A stretch of DNA of 64,000 nucleotides from Laguncularia racemosa (lineage: Eukaryota; Streptophyta; Magnoliopsida; Myrtales; Combretaceae), in contig JBBMOL010000244.1 of assembly GCA_037954665.1 (NCBI GenBank), positions 186,001-250,000 on the forward strand. The letters are read 5' to 3'. Each line of letters begins with the position of its first letter. The stretch's first letter is position 1. The position numbers were made by a program, and so were the translations under genes. Below the pieces are notes generated by a model, which worked only from the letters and a program-made list of their open reading frames with translations, searched no databases and had not been told where the DNA came from. Shown piece after piece: positions 27,601-39,604 of the stretch.

Positions 27601-28114
27601 AGGATTCATTAAATTAATCAAACGTATGCATTTTTTCTTACTAGTAATTTTTATATTATTGTAAAGCAGATTAACTTTTTGAATATTCAACTAAGATTCA
27701 GACAGAAATAATAATAATAATAATAATAATTTCCCAAAACTATTTCTAATTCATTTTAGCTGGAAATAAAGCTCTAAAACCAATTCACATAATCCTGAAC
27801 ACTGATAAGAAAACTATGCTAATATCATATGTAAACAAGATTTACCAAATCATCTAAAGTGTTTCTTGGTGAGCAATATAACATACAGAACTTTTTAGAT
27901 ATCAAAGATAATAGACCATATATTATGTCGACGTGAGGAAGTAATGACTTAATTTGTAATTCCCTTTTTGTAATGATCTTTTTAGCTACGAGTTCAAGGT
28001 TTTTGAGGAACTTACACGACCATAGCGTCCGGATGGATCGGTCTCCGCATATCCAACCCACGATTTCCCTCCCTCCAAGCACCCTCCAGGCCGCGCCGCT
28101 ACCGGCCTTTGCAT
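21617..28114 (-). CDS. WNK: WNK (with-no-lysine) serine/threonine protein kinase, seven exons
   Basis: Exons on the minus strand: 28016-28114, 25132-25397, 24150-24373, 23443-23600, 23004-23355, 22316-22672, 21617-22062. All phases join, giving 633 residues. The start is the first in-frame ATG after an upstream in-frame TAA. Exon 1 ends with the ETDPSGRYGR lead typical of plant WNKs. The kinase domain spans about 34-305: glycine loop GKGAMKT with the catalytic-type Lys44 placed there, VAW (58-60) followed by Ser where most kinases have Lys, HRDLKCDN (158-165), DLG (179-181), GTPEFMAPE (197-205). Residues ~368-415 (VYFAFDIVND, ITDWEPTEI) match the OSR1-type C-terminal domain. The tail is Ser-rich. 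Plant WNKs are cytosolic kinases linked to ion balance, flowering time and stress. The sequence resembles the WNK4/WNK5 group, but I cannot fix the orthologue. Intron 3 starts with GC. Confidence 0.93.
23601..24149 (-). other. WNK intron 3, GC-AG type
   Basis: Exon 3 must end in ATAG to give the conserved HSVIG-TPEF junction. The next bases are GCAAGC and the acceptor is TGTACAG. GC-AG introns are a known minority class with a strong match to AG/GCAAG at the donor. The other five introns start GT (GTAAGT, GTAAAG, GTAAGA, GTAAGC, GTATGT) and end AG. Confidence 0.8.
25398..28015 (-). other. WNK intron 1, 2.6 kb
   Basis: The donor is CGT/GTAAGTTCC after GRYGR and the acceptor is GAAAGCAG/TTC before KEVLGKG, phase 0. 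The intron holds a long T run (25974-25993), (AAT)n at 27709-27729 and no coding sequence that I recognise. It is far longer than the other introns (87-758 bases), so it could hold an insertion or regulatory DNA. Confidence 0.75.
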
Positions 28115-28213
28115 GGTCGGTCGTATCAAATCCAGCCGGAGGAGAAAGAAAGCTGCTTCGGCCAAGCTTCTTTTATTTTATACGAATAGCTCTAATATAA
28201 GTAATATAAGAAC

Positions 28214-28224
28214 AATAATATATA
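28214..28224 (-). promoter_or_regulatory. Possible TATA box of the WNK gene
   Basis: TATATATTATT on the minus strand about 100 bases before the ATG, preceded by a CT-rich stretch common in plant promoters. It could be chance in AT-rich DNA, and a further 5' untranslated exon is possible. Confidence 0.3.
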
Positions 28225-31200
28225 GAGAGAGAAGAACTCAGTGAAACTTTGTAAGAAACAGAAGCTTGATGTTAGATGATCCGAGGCTTTCCCTCATGGT
28301 TTTCGTACGAGAATACACCAAACAGCAACCAGAATAGTCTTGAGTAATCAACGCTCAGCATAATTTTTGCCATTTCCACAACTCCACGTGAGAATTCGTA
28401 GTCCTTGGCAATCATTTGTATTCTCATGGCAAAAACCAAATATACCCCAAAATATAATAATTCAAATATATATGGCAATAAAATTAAAACGAGAATAGAT
28501 TTTTTTTTTTTTTCAAAAAAAAAAAGATGAGAATAAAACACTTTTAAATGGGTGATACTGTTTGTGTGCAGGTGGGCACACTATAGGGATGGGAGGAATA
28601 TTTTTCTGTGGACCAATGAAAAACTATTTTTGTGCATATAATTAATAATTACGTGCTATAAACTTGTTTCTGAAGGAGGCTTGATCAGAGACGAAAATGA
28701 TAGTATTGAGAAGTCGGGCAATAATATACTTGAATTCTGAATTTAAAGAATCTGTGGCCACGTCTTGCAAGCATCATTATTTGTGGATGTCAAGGAAAAC
28801 TCGAAAGAGGGCTTTGATGATAAGTATGAGGGAATGACTAATAGAGTGAGTGAGAGATATATCGAAAGATTTGAGAGGCTGAGAGATTGTGATACCTTGG
28901 GCTCAAAACACTGACACACGGAGGGTGAGAGAGGGAGATTTGATGTGCACTTAAAGACAAAACGCAGAAAGGATAGGAAAGGGAGGAAAATGGTGAAGTC
29001 TCGTTGAATTTTAAAAGAGTGCAAGTGCTTGAGGATAATCCAAAACTAGGTTGGTATGGTCCACAGATAAAACGGAGATTGGCGGATTCGACGGATTCTA
29101 AAATGTTTTCTTCTCTTTTTTTTTTTTTTGTTTATTTATCTATTTTCAATAGAGATTAAAATTTATAACTAAACTCGACTAGGCTTAGAGCTAATCAAAG
29201 TCAAATACTATAAAACTCCAACTAAATTATTCTTGAGTAAATATTGAGCTAAGTTCAAGTAACTTGCAAGTACTTCGATTCATTTATATCTCTAGTTTTA
29301 AGTTAGGGAATTTAAAATTTTCTAAATTATTTTAAAATCCAAATAAATATTTTGAATAATTTTATGAATATCTCTTAAAAGGTTTTAAAATTAGATGAAC
29401 TCCTTAGTTTTGTAAAAGTCGGTACCTAAACCCCTTAAAACAACTATTCACTCTCTTCTTTTATGTATTAGTTGCTTATATGTAATTTTTTATTAACATA
29501 AACGATACATGTAATATATTTAATTAATAAAACTATTAAAAATAAAAAACTTTCAAGAAAATTAAAAGAGAAAAGAAAATCAAAAGAAAATTGGGTAGCA
29601 ATATTTTCCTACAATTTTTTTTCTTGAATTTTTTAATATTTTTTTAATTAAATGGATTACATATATTGTTTATATTAGATAGAAATTACATATAAGAAGC
29701 CAATATATTAAAAAAATAAAAAAAAAAAGATAGATCTCGCTGATTTTTAAAAAATTAGAGTCTAGATGCTGACTTTTTAGGAATATTCATCTAATTTATC
29801 CACATTTTTATATCCTATCAAACCAAATCAAACAATTATTCACGCCGATTATTTAACTTAACCCTGTTAATATATTTTTGCAGTATGATCCCTCTACACG
29901 CCCAAAATGTCATTTGTTGAGCTTTCTTTTTCTAAATTTTTGTAGATACGGAAAATAAATCATGAGAGTCTGAAATTGAAATCACCGGTTCCTTTTACTA
30001 ATAAAAAGGATCCATTAAAGTGTAATAAAAAAGAAATAATAATAATAATAAATGGTTAAAGCACGAGAGCTTGGCATGTAGACTCGATCTTTGCAGAAAG
30101 AGTAATTAGATGTAATCAAGTGCCGGCGTTATCGTTAAAGTCAATGTCGCTGTCGTGTTGGGAAATACAAATCCGCTGGAGGGAGAACATCGTAAGGAGT
30201 TTGGATTCTAACATTCATAATGAGGACAAATTAGATGTAACAAATAAATAGAAGAAAGCAGGCATTTTTTTTTTTTTTTTGGGTTTGATCAATCTGGTTA
30301 TTACCTGTTTTGCATTAACACTAAGATATTTTATATTAACAGCAGCTTAACATTGAGCCCAACCACTAATAACATCTAAATTATGTTCTAAAATATTTGG
30401 ATCATCTCTGATATTGATGTGACCATTGGTATATATGACTTTAAAACGTAAACTATGATGTCGAAGTAAGCAGTTATTTAATATTATCTCCTTTATTAGT
30501 GAGTAACAGATTAATTATTATTATTATTATTATTTAGTAACCCTGCATGAGGACAAAATGTTGCTATTTGCTTAGATAGGCAAAGTTCTACAACGAATTA
30601 TTGTTTAGGCCCTAACAATAGAAACGTCATTTCCTTTTTTGTATCAATATATTTGAAGTCCTATTGCATTTTTTTATTTTTTCCCTCTTACTCGCTCACC
30701 TCAGTCCTTCCTCATCTTCCATTATATTCCTTTTTTAAATAAAAATGATACTAGAATATTCCTAGAATATCTAATAGGGAAACCTATTCATAAGTTACTG
30801 CAACTTGGCTCAAGGAAATTTTGAGTTTGACTATAACTGATATGTAGTTTGTCGAGTGAAGTTGGAACTTCACAATATTTGAATTGATCGGTTTGTAAAC
30901 ATAATCAAGCTTGAGTCAAATTTTTGTGTAAATCGAGTTTCAAATTGAGTTTAAATGTTAATATTATTTTTATTTAAAAAAATAATTTATATATACATCG
31001 AGTCGAAATGAATTTAATTAAATTAAGTTTTTATTGATAGAATACTATTTTGAGTTTAATTTTAGTTCAAAACTACAAACTCAATTAAGCTTGAGTCAAT
31101 CTCGAGTTATGAAATTCTGTGTCAAACTTGAGCTCAAGTTCAATAATATATCATTTCGACTCAATTGGTTTATAGCTCTAATATCTAATTTCTCTAAAAA

Positions 31201-31699
31201 AAAAATCCTTCAAATTGGTTAAGGGCTATCATAGTGTAAGTAATATGGGCTTGATTGATAGAAAAAACTCATATCAATTTTGGTGAAAGAATGAGAATTG
31301 CTAGACAGACAAAGAGAGAGAGAGAGAGAGTTGGTCGAGGGTTTCAAGTGTGTCCACAAGGACAGAGCTCGATTTGCTTGTAATTTGTGTGTGTGTGTGT
31401 TTTATCTTTATTTTTTTTTATGTTTATTAAACCTATAGCACTCCATCTTCATAGATTTATCATTAGAACTGATTGGGATGAGAAAAATTGAATCTTTATC
31501 ACTTTTTGCTGGTTGTTATTTTTTACCCATTTTAATACTCATTTTCGTTGATTTTGATCAATTTTTGCTTATATTGGATGATTGAGTGTTTTAAGTACTA
31601 TCATGATCTTAGTCAATCTAATGAATTTCCATCAAATGATGCACACAACATTTGCTGACCAATCAATGCTTGGCTTGGCTTTTAAGTCCCAAATTACTT
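28225..31699. other. No gene; AT-rich DNA with microsatellites
   Basis: Includes the likely WNK upstream region. Microsatellites: (AAT) around 30037-30050, (ATT) around 30514-30534, (GA)n at 31313-31330 and (TG)n at 31388-31400. Between 30810 and 31180 variants of the words TTGAGTTTGA and CAAGCTTGAGTCAA recur in both directions, which suggests a small decayed element, but I cannot define its ends. The short open frames here do not resemble proteins. Confidence 0.5.
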
Positions 31700-32445
31700 T
31701 TAGCTCAAAATTTAGAGGAACACTCTTTACTAATGTATTTTTTTTTAAATTACAAAATAGTATACCCAAAAAAATTATTGCAAAAATAGGTCGTGAAGGC
31801 GTAGATTGGGTCCATGCCTTTACTACAATTTGTATTAAGGTCTACACCTTCAATGCAAATTTGTTTCTTTTATTTTATTATTCAAAAATTTTTTGATGAA
31901 AAATCATATGAAGGAAAATAATTTCTCACATTATTTTTTTTAAAAAAAAAATTAGAAGTTTACATAAAGAATAACAAAAAAAATAATTTTAGTAAACTTA
32001 AAAATTATAAAAATTTATTAAAAAAATTTTGGCACCCCTTTATTCTTTATTTTATAATATACAAAAAAAATGAATAACTTATGCTAATTTATTAGACAAT
32101 GTTGAATAATGTTAATAAATTTATCAATTTCATATATTAATTTACATCAACTAAAAAATTTGATGAAAGATATATATATGAAATAAATAAGAAAAAATAG
32201 AATTATATCCCTTATTATTCATTTCCCTAGTGAACTGTTTAGCCAGCTAAGCAAATGCATTTGTGGACTCTCTTGATGACCTTTGATGTAGAGCATGAAG
32301 AGCTTGTGACTTCTGTGTTAGATGGTGCTAGAGGGTATCATTGAAATCTTGAGGAGGCACTAGACTCCACTTTGTAGCACACTGCGAAGATTCACCTTAA
32401 TACATTAGTTATTTACTAGAGTGTCTTTTATGTGGAGCAAGCGAA

Positions 32446-33622
32446 ATAAGGATAAGACAACTGATGGAATGGCAATGTGATATGATGTATGTGTTAAGCA
32501 TTAGGGTCAAGATGTCATACATCACACAGAAATCCGATGGGAATGTTGGTCATGTGATGGATATTCATGTGCCTTAACCCGACTTTAGGGTCATCGATGT
32601 CTTGCAATCCTACGACGCACAGGAATTAGTTGCTGTTAAAACAGGTTAGCGAGTTCAAACTTAGCCTCAACTTCTATGCTATGTTGTTGGTGAGCCTATG
32701 AGTGTAGCGTTAGCCCCCCCTCCCCCAATGGTGATGTATGAATTCAAGACCATGACCAGCTATACTAACGGTCGTGTCATGATCCAGTTATACTAATGGA
32801 TTTGTCTTAATGTATCAACCTATAGTTAGATCAAATCATAAATTGAATAATTAATGATAGATATGCAATGAATCACCCAACGAGTGCTGATGTTGTACTT
32901 ACTAAATATCCAAGAACTACTCCCATGCATCTTATATATCGACGATTGATGGGTTCATACACCTCATGTATTCCTCATGAACACCACAAGGGCCCTCCAT
33001 GTACACCACCCGGGCCATACACTCTTTCCATAAGGATAAGACAACTGATGGAATGGCGATGTGATATAATGTATGTGTTAAGCATTAGGGTCAAGTTGTC
33101 ATACATCACACAGAAATCCGATGGGAAATTTTGGTCATGTGATGGATATTCATGTGCCTCAGCCCGACTTTGGGGTCATCGATATCCTACAATCCTACAA
33201 CGCATAGGAATTAGTTGCTGTTGAAACAGGTTAGCGAGTTCGAACTTAGCATCAACTTCTATGCTATGTTGTTGGTGAGCTTATGAGTGCAGCGTTAGCC
33301 CCCCCCCCCCCCTCTCCCAATGGTGATGTATGAATTTAAGACCATGACCAACTATACTAACGGTCGTATCATGATCCAGCTATACTAATGGATTTGTCTT
33401 AATGTATCAGCCTATAGTTAGAGCAAATCATAAATTGAATAATTAATGATAGATATGCAATGAATCACCTAACGACTGCTGATGTTGTACTTACTAAATA
33501 TCTAAGAACTACTCCCATGCATCTTATATATCGACGATTGATGGGTTCATACTACATCATGTATTCCTCATGAACACCACAATGGCCCTCCATGTACACC
33601 ACCCGGGCCATATGCTCTTTCC
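32446..33622. repeat. Two-copy direct tandem duplication, ~590 bp unit
   Basis: 32446-33029 and 33030-33622 are near-identical head-to-tail copies (584 and 593 bases), each starting ATAAGGAT. Differences are scattered substitutions plus a C run that is 7 long in copy 1 (about 32714) and 14 long in copy 2 (33299-33312). The duplicated segment covers the 3' part of the PMD pseudogene. Confidence 0.9.
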
Positions 33623-34770
33623 ATAAGGATATGTACACTACATGCTACACTAGTCAATCAACATCAATCCATCCACGCAAGTCGATCTAATGGATCTCTA
33701 ACTGCATGTTCACATCCTATTAAATATATAAAACATCTTAAACTGCCTTATAGCACGATCGGGGTAATGTCGCTTGATTATGTGGAAACATATGAGTAGT
33801 ACCCAAGCAGTCCAAATGTTTATGCCACCTTTATAGAAATATGGTAGGATGTGAATCAGACTCCCAGCATATAACTCTCACTTGACTTAAAGGGTAGCAA
33901 ATAAGATCAATTGTTAACGATGCATATGATGAAATGAAAAAAAAAAAAAAATTGGCTACCGAAATACCTAGTCATCATGCTGCCTATCGAGAGCATCCCA
34001 ATATGCACCAACTATATGGGTTAGGTGATGTTACATATTCTTCCGCATCTTCTAGCAGGCAACCAAAGGAGCTTCAACTTCTATAATAAGCCCATGCCCC
34101 CTAAGGGGTGCTATGTGTGGGAATTTATCCCATGCCTAACCCTGTAAGAGTATCACAACCTCTCCAATCTCATGAGTTGATGGAGATGATGCAATATAAA
34201 CCTGATGATATAATTAGGCTAGACATGTGGATGTTTAGCTATATATTCCTATAACGTCGAAATGCTCTAATAGAGGTAAAAAATCGTGTAGACGAGGGAC
34301 CTAGATTTATCAGAAAAAATAAATCCTCCAGCAGCTGCAATATGTACGCATGTATATGATGCTAAACCTACTTGCCATTGGCGTAGGTTAAAAGGATCCA
34401 GTATATATCATAAAGTTACGTCATGTTAACATGCGCACACCCCACCCCCCCCCCCCCCCCCCCCCCCCACTACTAGATCCCAGCCTCGCCCTTATCAATC
34501 TCTCGCATGTTGCACCCCAATCTAAGTAACAACTTTCTATAACTACCTGACCATCGATTAGAAGGTTTAGTTGGACCTCAACATCCTATAAGGTGATAGT
34601 GAACTCTTTAGTCGGCATGTGAAATATGTGTGTCTCTACCCTCCATCGCTCGACCAAGGTAGTTGTCCTATGCTAATCTAGCTATATGAATGGTGGGCGG
34701 CTAACACCTAGGAATCTTGCCAATTGCAGGAATAACTCCATTCAAGGATTGAAGAAGATGATGTTCATGT
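33480..34770 (-). pseudogene. Plant mobile domain (PMD) protein, degenerate
   Basis: Read on the minus strand from about 34770: FLQLARFLGV, then LVERWRVETHIFHMP, EFTITL, DVEVQLNLLIDGQVV (around 34660-34560), then after damage NIWTAWVLLICFHIIKRHY, DRAIRQF (around 33830-33730) and YISLWKEHMARVV with YEPINRRYIRCMG (around 33640-33520). This is the order of the plant mobile domain family (MAIN/MAIL1-related and transposon versions). Stops, frame changes, a run of 24 G in the coding strand (34445-34468) and the 3' duplication rule out function. Transposon PMD proteins are of uncertain role. Host MAIN-type proteins act in silencing and genome stability. Confidence 0.75.
34445..34468. repeat. 24-base C run
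   Basis: Uninterrupted C on the plus strand, so G on the minus strand, inside the PMD pseudogene. G runs of this length can form quadruplexes and are prone to slippage and sequencing error. Confidence 0.95.
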
Positions 34771-35019
34771 TGAAATGAAGTGACATCTCGCGTTACTAGA
34801 CAATAAGCCATGATTGCTCCTAAACTGTAAGAAGTTAAATGTCGTATTATTAACAATGTAACATAAATCCCTCAACAAGATCAATGTGGTTTACCTCTCA
34901 TCTTAAACGGCCTGTGATCGATGTCCTTCCTACTACGTCAAAGCTGAAGGATTGAAGGGTCTAAGCTTCATCTATTATGCACAAAAGGAAAACAAAAAAT
35001 GTTACTATTAATATCAAAA

Positions 35020-35815
35020 TAATTTCACATCAATATTCATAATAATACACCAAGATATTATATTTACAACCAATAAGTAATTTTTTACTAATTAATTTTC
35101 TAATGTTAATTAATGATCTATTAGTGACTAATTATCTACTAATTAACGATTAATTAACAATAACTTAATTTAACGTCAATTTTCACAATTATACACCAAG
35201 ATATTACATTTACAATGAATACCTAATTTTTTATTAATTAATTTTATAACGACTAATTAATGACATATTAACGACTAATTATTTACTAATTAATGATTAA
35301 TTAACAACAACTGAATACATGTCATTTACAACCAATACATAATTTTTTATTAATTAATCTTCTAATGTTCATTAATGACGTATTAGCGACTTATTATCTA
35401 TTAATTAACAACAACTTAATTTAACGCTAATTTTCACAATTTTATACCAAGATATTATATTTACAACCAATGCGTAATTTTTTTACTAATTAATTTTTAA
35501 ACAACTAATTAATGATATATTAACGACTAATTATTTAATAATTAACAATTAATTAACAATAACAATTGAAGATTTGTCATTTACAATCAATATGTATTTT
35601 TTCACTAATTAATTTTCTAATGTTAATTTATGACGTATTAGCGACTAATTATCTATTAGTTAACGATTAATTAACAACATCATAAAATCATGTCAATTTT
35701 CACAATAACACACAAGATATTACATTTACAGCTAATACATAATTTGTTTACTAATCAATTTTCTAACAACTAATTGATGACATATTAATGACTAATTAAC
35801 AACTACTATAACGTA
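35020..35815. repeat. AT-rich tandem array, ~125-145 bp unit
   Basis: About six related units, marked by the phrase CATTTACAACCAATACATAA or variants at about 35060, 35205, 35330, 35455, 35580 and 35720. Units alternate between two types, one with CAAGATATTACA before the phrase and one with a short TGTCATTTACA start. They are rich in TAATTAAT and lie between the PMD pseudogene and the right inverted end. Confidence 0.75.
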
Positions 35816-36400
35816 ACAAGACAAAACATACAAATTGCGAGAAGCCAAATGTACCGAAATATATCCTCTTAATATTCCTATAATCGTAGATATACAAGCT
35901 AAACCTATGTAAAATATAAATTAAGAAAATAGAAAGCATAAACTAGGGAGGAAGAAGAAGAATAAAAGAATAAATAGAGATGTCTGAATAATGAATCGAG
36001 GAATTGAGGATTTGTATTTATAATATAAATTGTTGGTGCAAAATTTTTTTTCTGCACATTTTGATTCACATGCTGTGATACTGTGGAAATTTGCAGTGAC
36101 ACTTTATAATAATTTGTATAGGTTTGCAGTATCCTATAAAATTATTGGACGGTAGGAAATGATGCCAAAAATATTTGTCAAAGTAATTTATTGAAGGTGT
36201 AGACCAGTATAAATTGCATCGAGAGTGTGGACATGGTCTGCACCTTTAGTTTTGTGAAATTTTACAAAACTAAAAGCACACTTTAAGTCTACATGTCACA
36301 ACTTATTTTTGGAATAATTTTTCTAAATATGTTATTTCGCAATTTTTTTTTAAGAAATTACATTATATATGAGCATTCCTCCCGAAATTCAACTTAGGTC

Positions 36401-36769
36401 CAATTGTTCTTAATAAATTTATAATTTCAAAATGAAGTCAATTTGATATAAATTTGAGAGATGTTTCATTTTTTTTTTTTTGGTTTCATGACTTGCACTA
36501 AAATTGATTTTTGCATAAAACAATCAAGTTAAGTCTAAATGAAATATTATTTGAAGCCACATTTCACTTAAACTAATATTATTTTATACTTCCAAGAACA
36601 TGTAAGTGGGCTTGAACCCAAAAAATTTATTTTTAAGGAAAACAAGTGATTCTTACTAAAAACTTAAAACCAATTTATTTACATAGGCATATTTTATCTC
36701 TAAAAATCATTTTTTTCCATAGAAAAATTATTTTTCATCCCAAAAAACTTGTTTTACACTAGGGTTAGG
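36401..36769. other. No gene seen
   Basis: AT-rich spacer right of the DNA transposon, without ORF or repeat structure. Confidence 0.5.
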
Positions 36770-37490
36770 CAAAAAAGCCAATCAAATCGAATCAATTTAT
36801 AAATTGAACCAAAAAAAACCAAAAATATAGTTTTTTTTTTCTTTTTTGCAATTTGGTTAAAAAATTTTCCAATTCAAATCAAATAGAAAATTATGGTTTC
36901 TAAACCAAACCTTTTCAAAAAAATATAATGTTATTTTACTCATAACTATTTTTTTTTTAATTGTAATATAACATTGAAAAGAGTTTTTATGTTATTTTAC
37001 TCATAACTAAAATAAATTATTGTAATATAACATTTAAAAGAGTTTTTAGTTTACTTTTATTAAAAAAGCATATATGTTTAAATTTTATAACCATAATTCA
37101 ATAAATATGTGTATAAGTTGACTCAAATTTCATATTATATGCTAACTTGAGAAATAAATTAGTTATATTAAATATTTAAAGTTTTTTAGTTACTTAAATA
37201 TTGGCTATTTCAATCTCTTATATAATTTCAATATGTGTTATTATTAAATGAATTTAATATTACTTATTTGAGATTATATGTTAAAAAAATATATTTTCTT
37301 AGAAAATAAAATTTAATTTAATTTGAAACTAAACTAAACCAAACCAAAATTTTATGATTTGGAAAAAAAAAAAAAGAAATCGAACCATATCAAACCGTCT
37401 AACTCAGTTTGAAGTGATGAAAAAACAAATTATATTTTTATGATTTGGTTTGGTTTAAAGAAAAAAAACCAAACCAATCTAATCTATACC
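36770..37490. mobile_element. Candidate MITE-like element
   Basis: Both ends are rich in AACCAAACC/GGTTTGGTT words in opposite orientation (AATTGAACCAAAAAAAACC near 36815; TTTGGTTTGGTTT near 37444), around an AT-rich core without coding potential. Exact ends and target duplication are not clear. Confidence 0.35.
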
Positions 37491-39124
37491 TATCTTTATT
37501 TTACACAACCAAAAAATGTTTTTCTTCTTTTTTTACTTTTTTTATTTTTCTAATATTTTGTTTATTTTCTATTTTCTTTTCCCAGTTGCTCATTTTTTGG
37601 CTTCTTTACTTTGTAAATTTTTTGTCTTTTTTTTTCATTTTTCTTAAATTTTTATTAAGCAAACTATTAAAGCACAAAGGGTAAAAATTGGATATCTACA
37701 TAATAAACCAATGAAAAAAGAGTTGGCTTTGATCGAGAGCGCCGAAGATAACATAGGGAAAGCAAACATAAAAATACAAAGATAAGAGAAGAAAATGGGT
37801 GTCAAAATATCATGAAAGGTAAATAGTTGTGCATTTATACATGCATGAAAGACCCTTGATTGATGTAATAGTATCTAATATAACATGACATATCAAAGAA
37901 CAGAAGTTTATATTAAGTAGGACTAGTCATAGATTACTGATTACCTTCCCTTTCTCTAGTTTAATCAAGTCTCCATACTCATTGTGAACATTGGAATTGC
38001 AGGATTATTTCCGATTCCAATCATTTTAAATTGCAATTCATTACTTGCATACATGGAAAATTTCTTCGATTTTTTTCATTGTAAAGCAATGTGGTGCGCT
38101 CGATGAGGCACTATGAAGGGAAGAATATAAGGGATCGTTACAATCCAAAGCGAGGAAATGATCCAAGATCATTAAATTCAAGTAGCAACCTACGGAGCCC
38201 TAGAGACTTCTACTAATATGGACTCCCAAGACTATTGCTGCATTGAAGGGTATGTTTTAGGAATAGTCACCAGCATTTAAAAGGTTATTGAAGCCTCCAA
38301 AAGCAAAAACAAGATTACCCTCCAAGTGCATATGACCAATTCTAATGCAAGTTTATAACAGAGAAATTCAATGGAGGTACTGTTTAAAAACAAAACCAAT
38401 TTGGTGTTTTTTTCAAAAGGAATGAGACTAAATTGACAAAAGTCAAAAAGGTTTTAAATTTCTTGTAACCTTTCTCCTTGATTAATAGATGGATTGACCT
38501 ATTTGAAAATGACGATTAATTATTTAAAAAAGAAAGTACTTACATTATGAACTAACTCTATGGTAATGCATAAACCCACTATCAAGGAATTACCCAAGTC
38601 ATCATCACAAACAAGACCAAAAAGGCTAAAACTATGGGAAAATTTCTCTTTCCTGCTTGAAATTGCATAAAGCCAATCCTTTAGCAATCTAAGGTTAGAA
38701 GTTATCCAATATATCAAAATAGAGGAGAACTAGAAGATGTTATATAATAGAACTACCCTCTTAAAAATAATAATAAAACTTAAAGGATAGCTCCCTTATA
38801 AAATTATAGATGTTGATAGGCCCTTAAGCGTGGGCCTCTAAGACTAAGATCAAGCAACCCTCCTAGGGTGCTCAAACACGGATTAGGCAAGAGCAACGTA
38901 CCGAATATGATAATCGCACTATATCCCACAATTCCCTCTAAGATATGCTTTATGCCGATTAGATATCAAGGTAATTATGGGATCATGATCTAGTTGCCTT
39001 ATCTAGCAATCCCCCTCTACACTTGCAAATAGGTTACTAAGTCACCTAGGTAAGGGAGGACCCTAAACACTTTTAGGCTAATAACGATGTTGTTGAGATT
39101 TTCTCTTTCCTTTCTAGTGCTTTT
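37491..39124. other. No gene; target DNA of the copia insertion
   Basis: AT-rich to about 38800. From 38814 the base composition changes and the DNA (TTGATAGGCCCTTAAGC onward) continues across the copia insertion at about 44104-44220 (CTAACTTAAGCATCAAAGTG). It reads like part of an older LTR, but I see no second copy here to prove it. Confidence 0.4.
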
Positions 39125-39586
39125 TGTTGAAGACTAATTCTAATTTTATTTTCTTATTTGTTTTATTTAATTAGTGATTAGACAAAATCCTACATTGTAG
39201 GATTGGATAAGTGCAATGGAATAAAGGATAAATATGTTATCCTAAGATCATTTAGTTTGTTCTAAGTTTTTGCTACTTAAAAATCAGATTGTAATCTTTA
39301 TTAGATATGATTTGATCTGAAAATAAGAGATCTGAATTTTACGTTTTGGCCATCCGAATTTATCGGTTGCTGCTGTGTGCATGTGTGGTACTTTGCGAAT
39401 TCTATTCGAATAATCTTTCTCTCATTGCTGTTGATGTTTGCTGCAGCATTGCTGTTGTGTTAACTTGTTGTTGCCGATTGCTATTGCTGCCATTTGCTCT
39501 ATTTCGTAGGTTGAACTAGTTGTTATTGCTGCTTTGTTTTGTTTTGGTTGCATAGAGTAGAACAAAGTGTTGTTGCATTTTCAACA
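39125..39586 (+). repeat. 5' LTR of the copia element
   Basis: 462 bases, TGTTGAAG to TTTCAACA, the same length as the 3' copy at 43637-44098. Confidence 0.93.
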
Positions 39587-39604
39587 ATTGGTATCGAAGC
39601 CACA

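Larger units (their letters stand above)
31700..36400 (-). mobile_element. MULE-like DNA transposon carrying a plant mobile domain gene, degenerate
   Basis: The two ends are inverted copies of each other: 31700-31856 matches the reverse complement of 36188-36400 at roughly 75-80% by eye, including GGTCTACACCTTCAAT near 31839 and its complement near 36190, AAAAATTATT, and AGAGGAACACTC against GGGAGGAATGCTC. The right copy has about 50 extra bases. Between the ends lie a broken PMD gene (minus strand), a tandem duplication and a tandem array. PMD genes are often carried by Mutator-like elements. I could not define a 9 bp target duplication, and there is no recognisable MURA transposase. Confidence 0.6.

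Noticed and set aside
28743..29024. 93-codon minus-strand frame upstream of WNK
   Set aside because: Ser/Leu-rich composition without a known motif. It could at most be transcribed 5' leader; no splice link to exon 1 is evident.
31582..31896. 104-codon open frame
   Set aside because: It overlaps the left inverted end of the DNA transposon and has no protein-like pattern.
32868..33224. 118-codon open frame in the tandem duplication
   Set aside because: It runs opposite to the PMD pseudogene and crosses the duplication junction; a shadow frame.
35020..35815. CRISPR-like regular array
   Set aside because: Units are contiguous diverged tandem repeats in a plant genome, without constant repeats and unique spacers.
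39047..39060. Another GAGGAC hairpin (AGGG-AGGA-CCCT)
   Set aside because: The stem is only 4 bp, with no purine tract after it and not next to an LTR start. It could be chance, so I did not count it with the other four.
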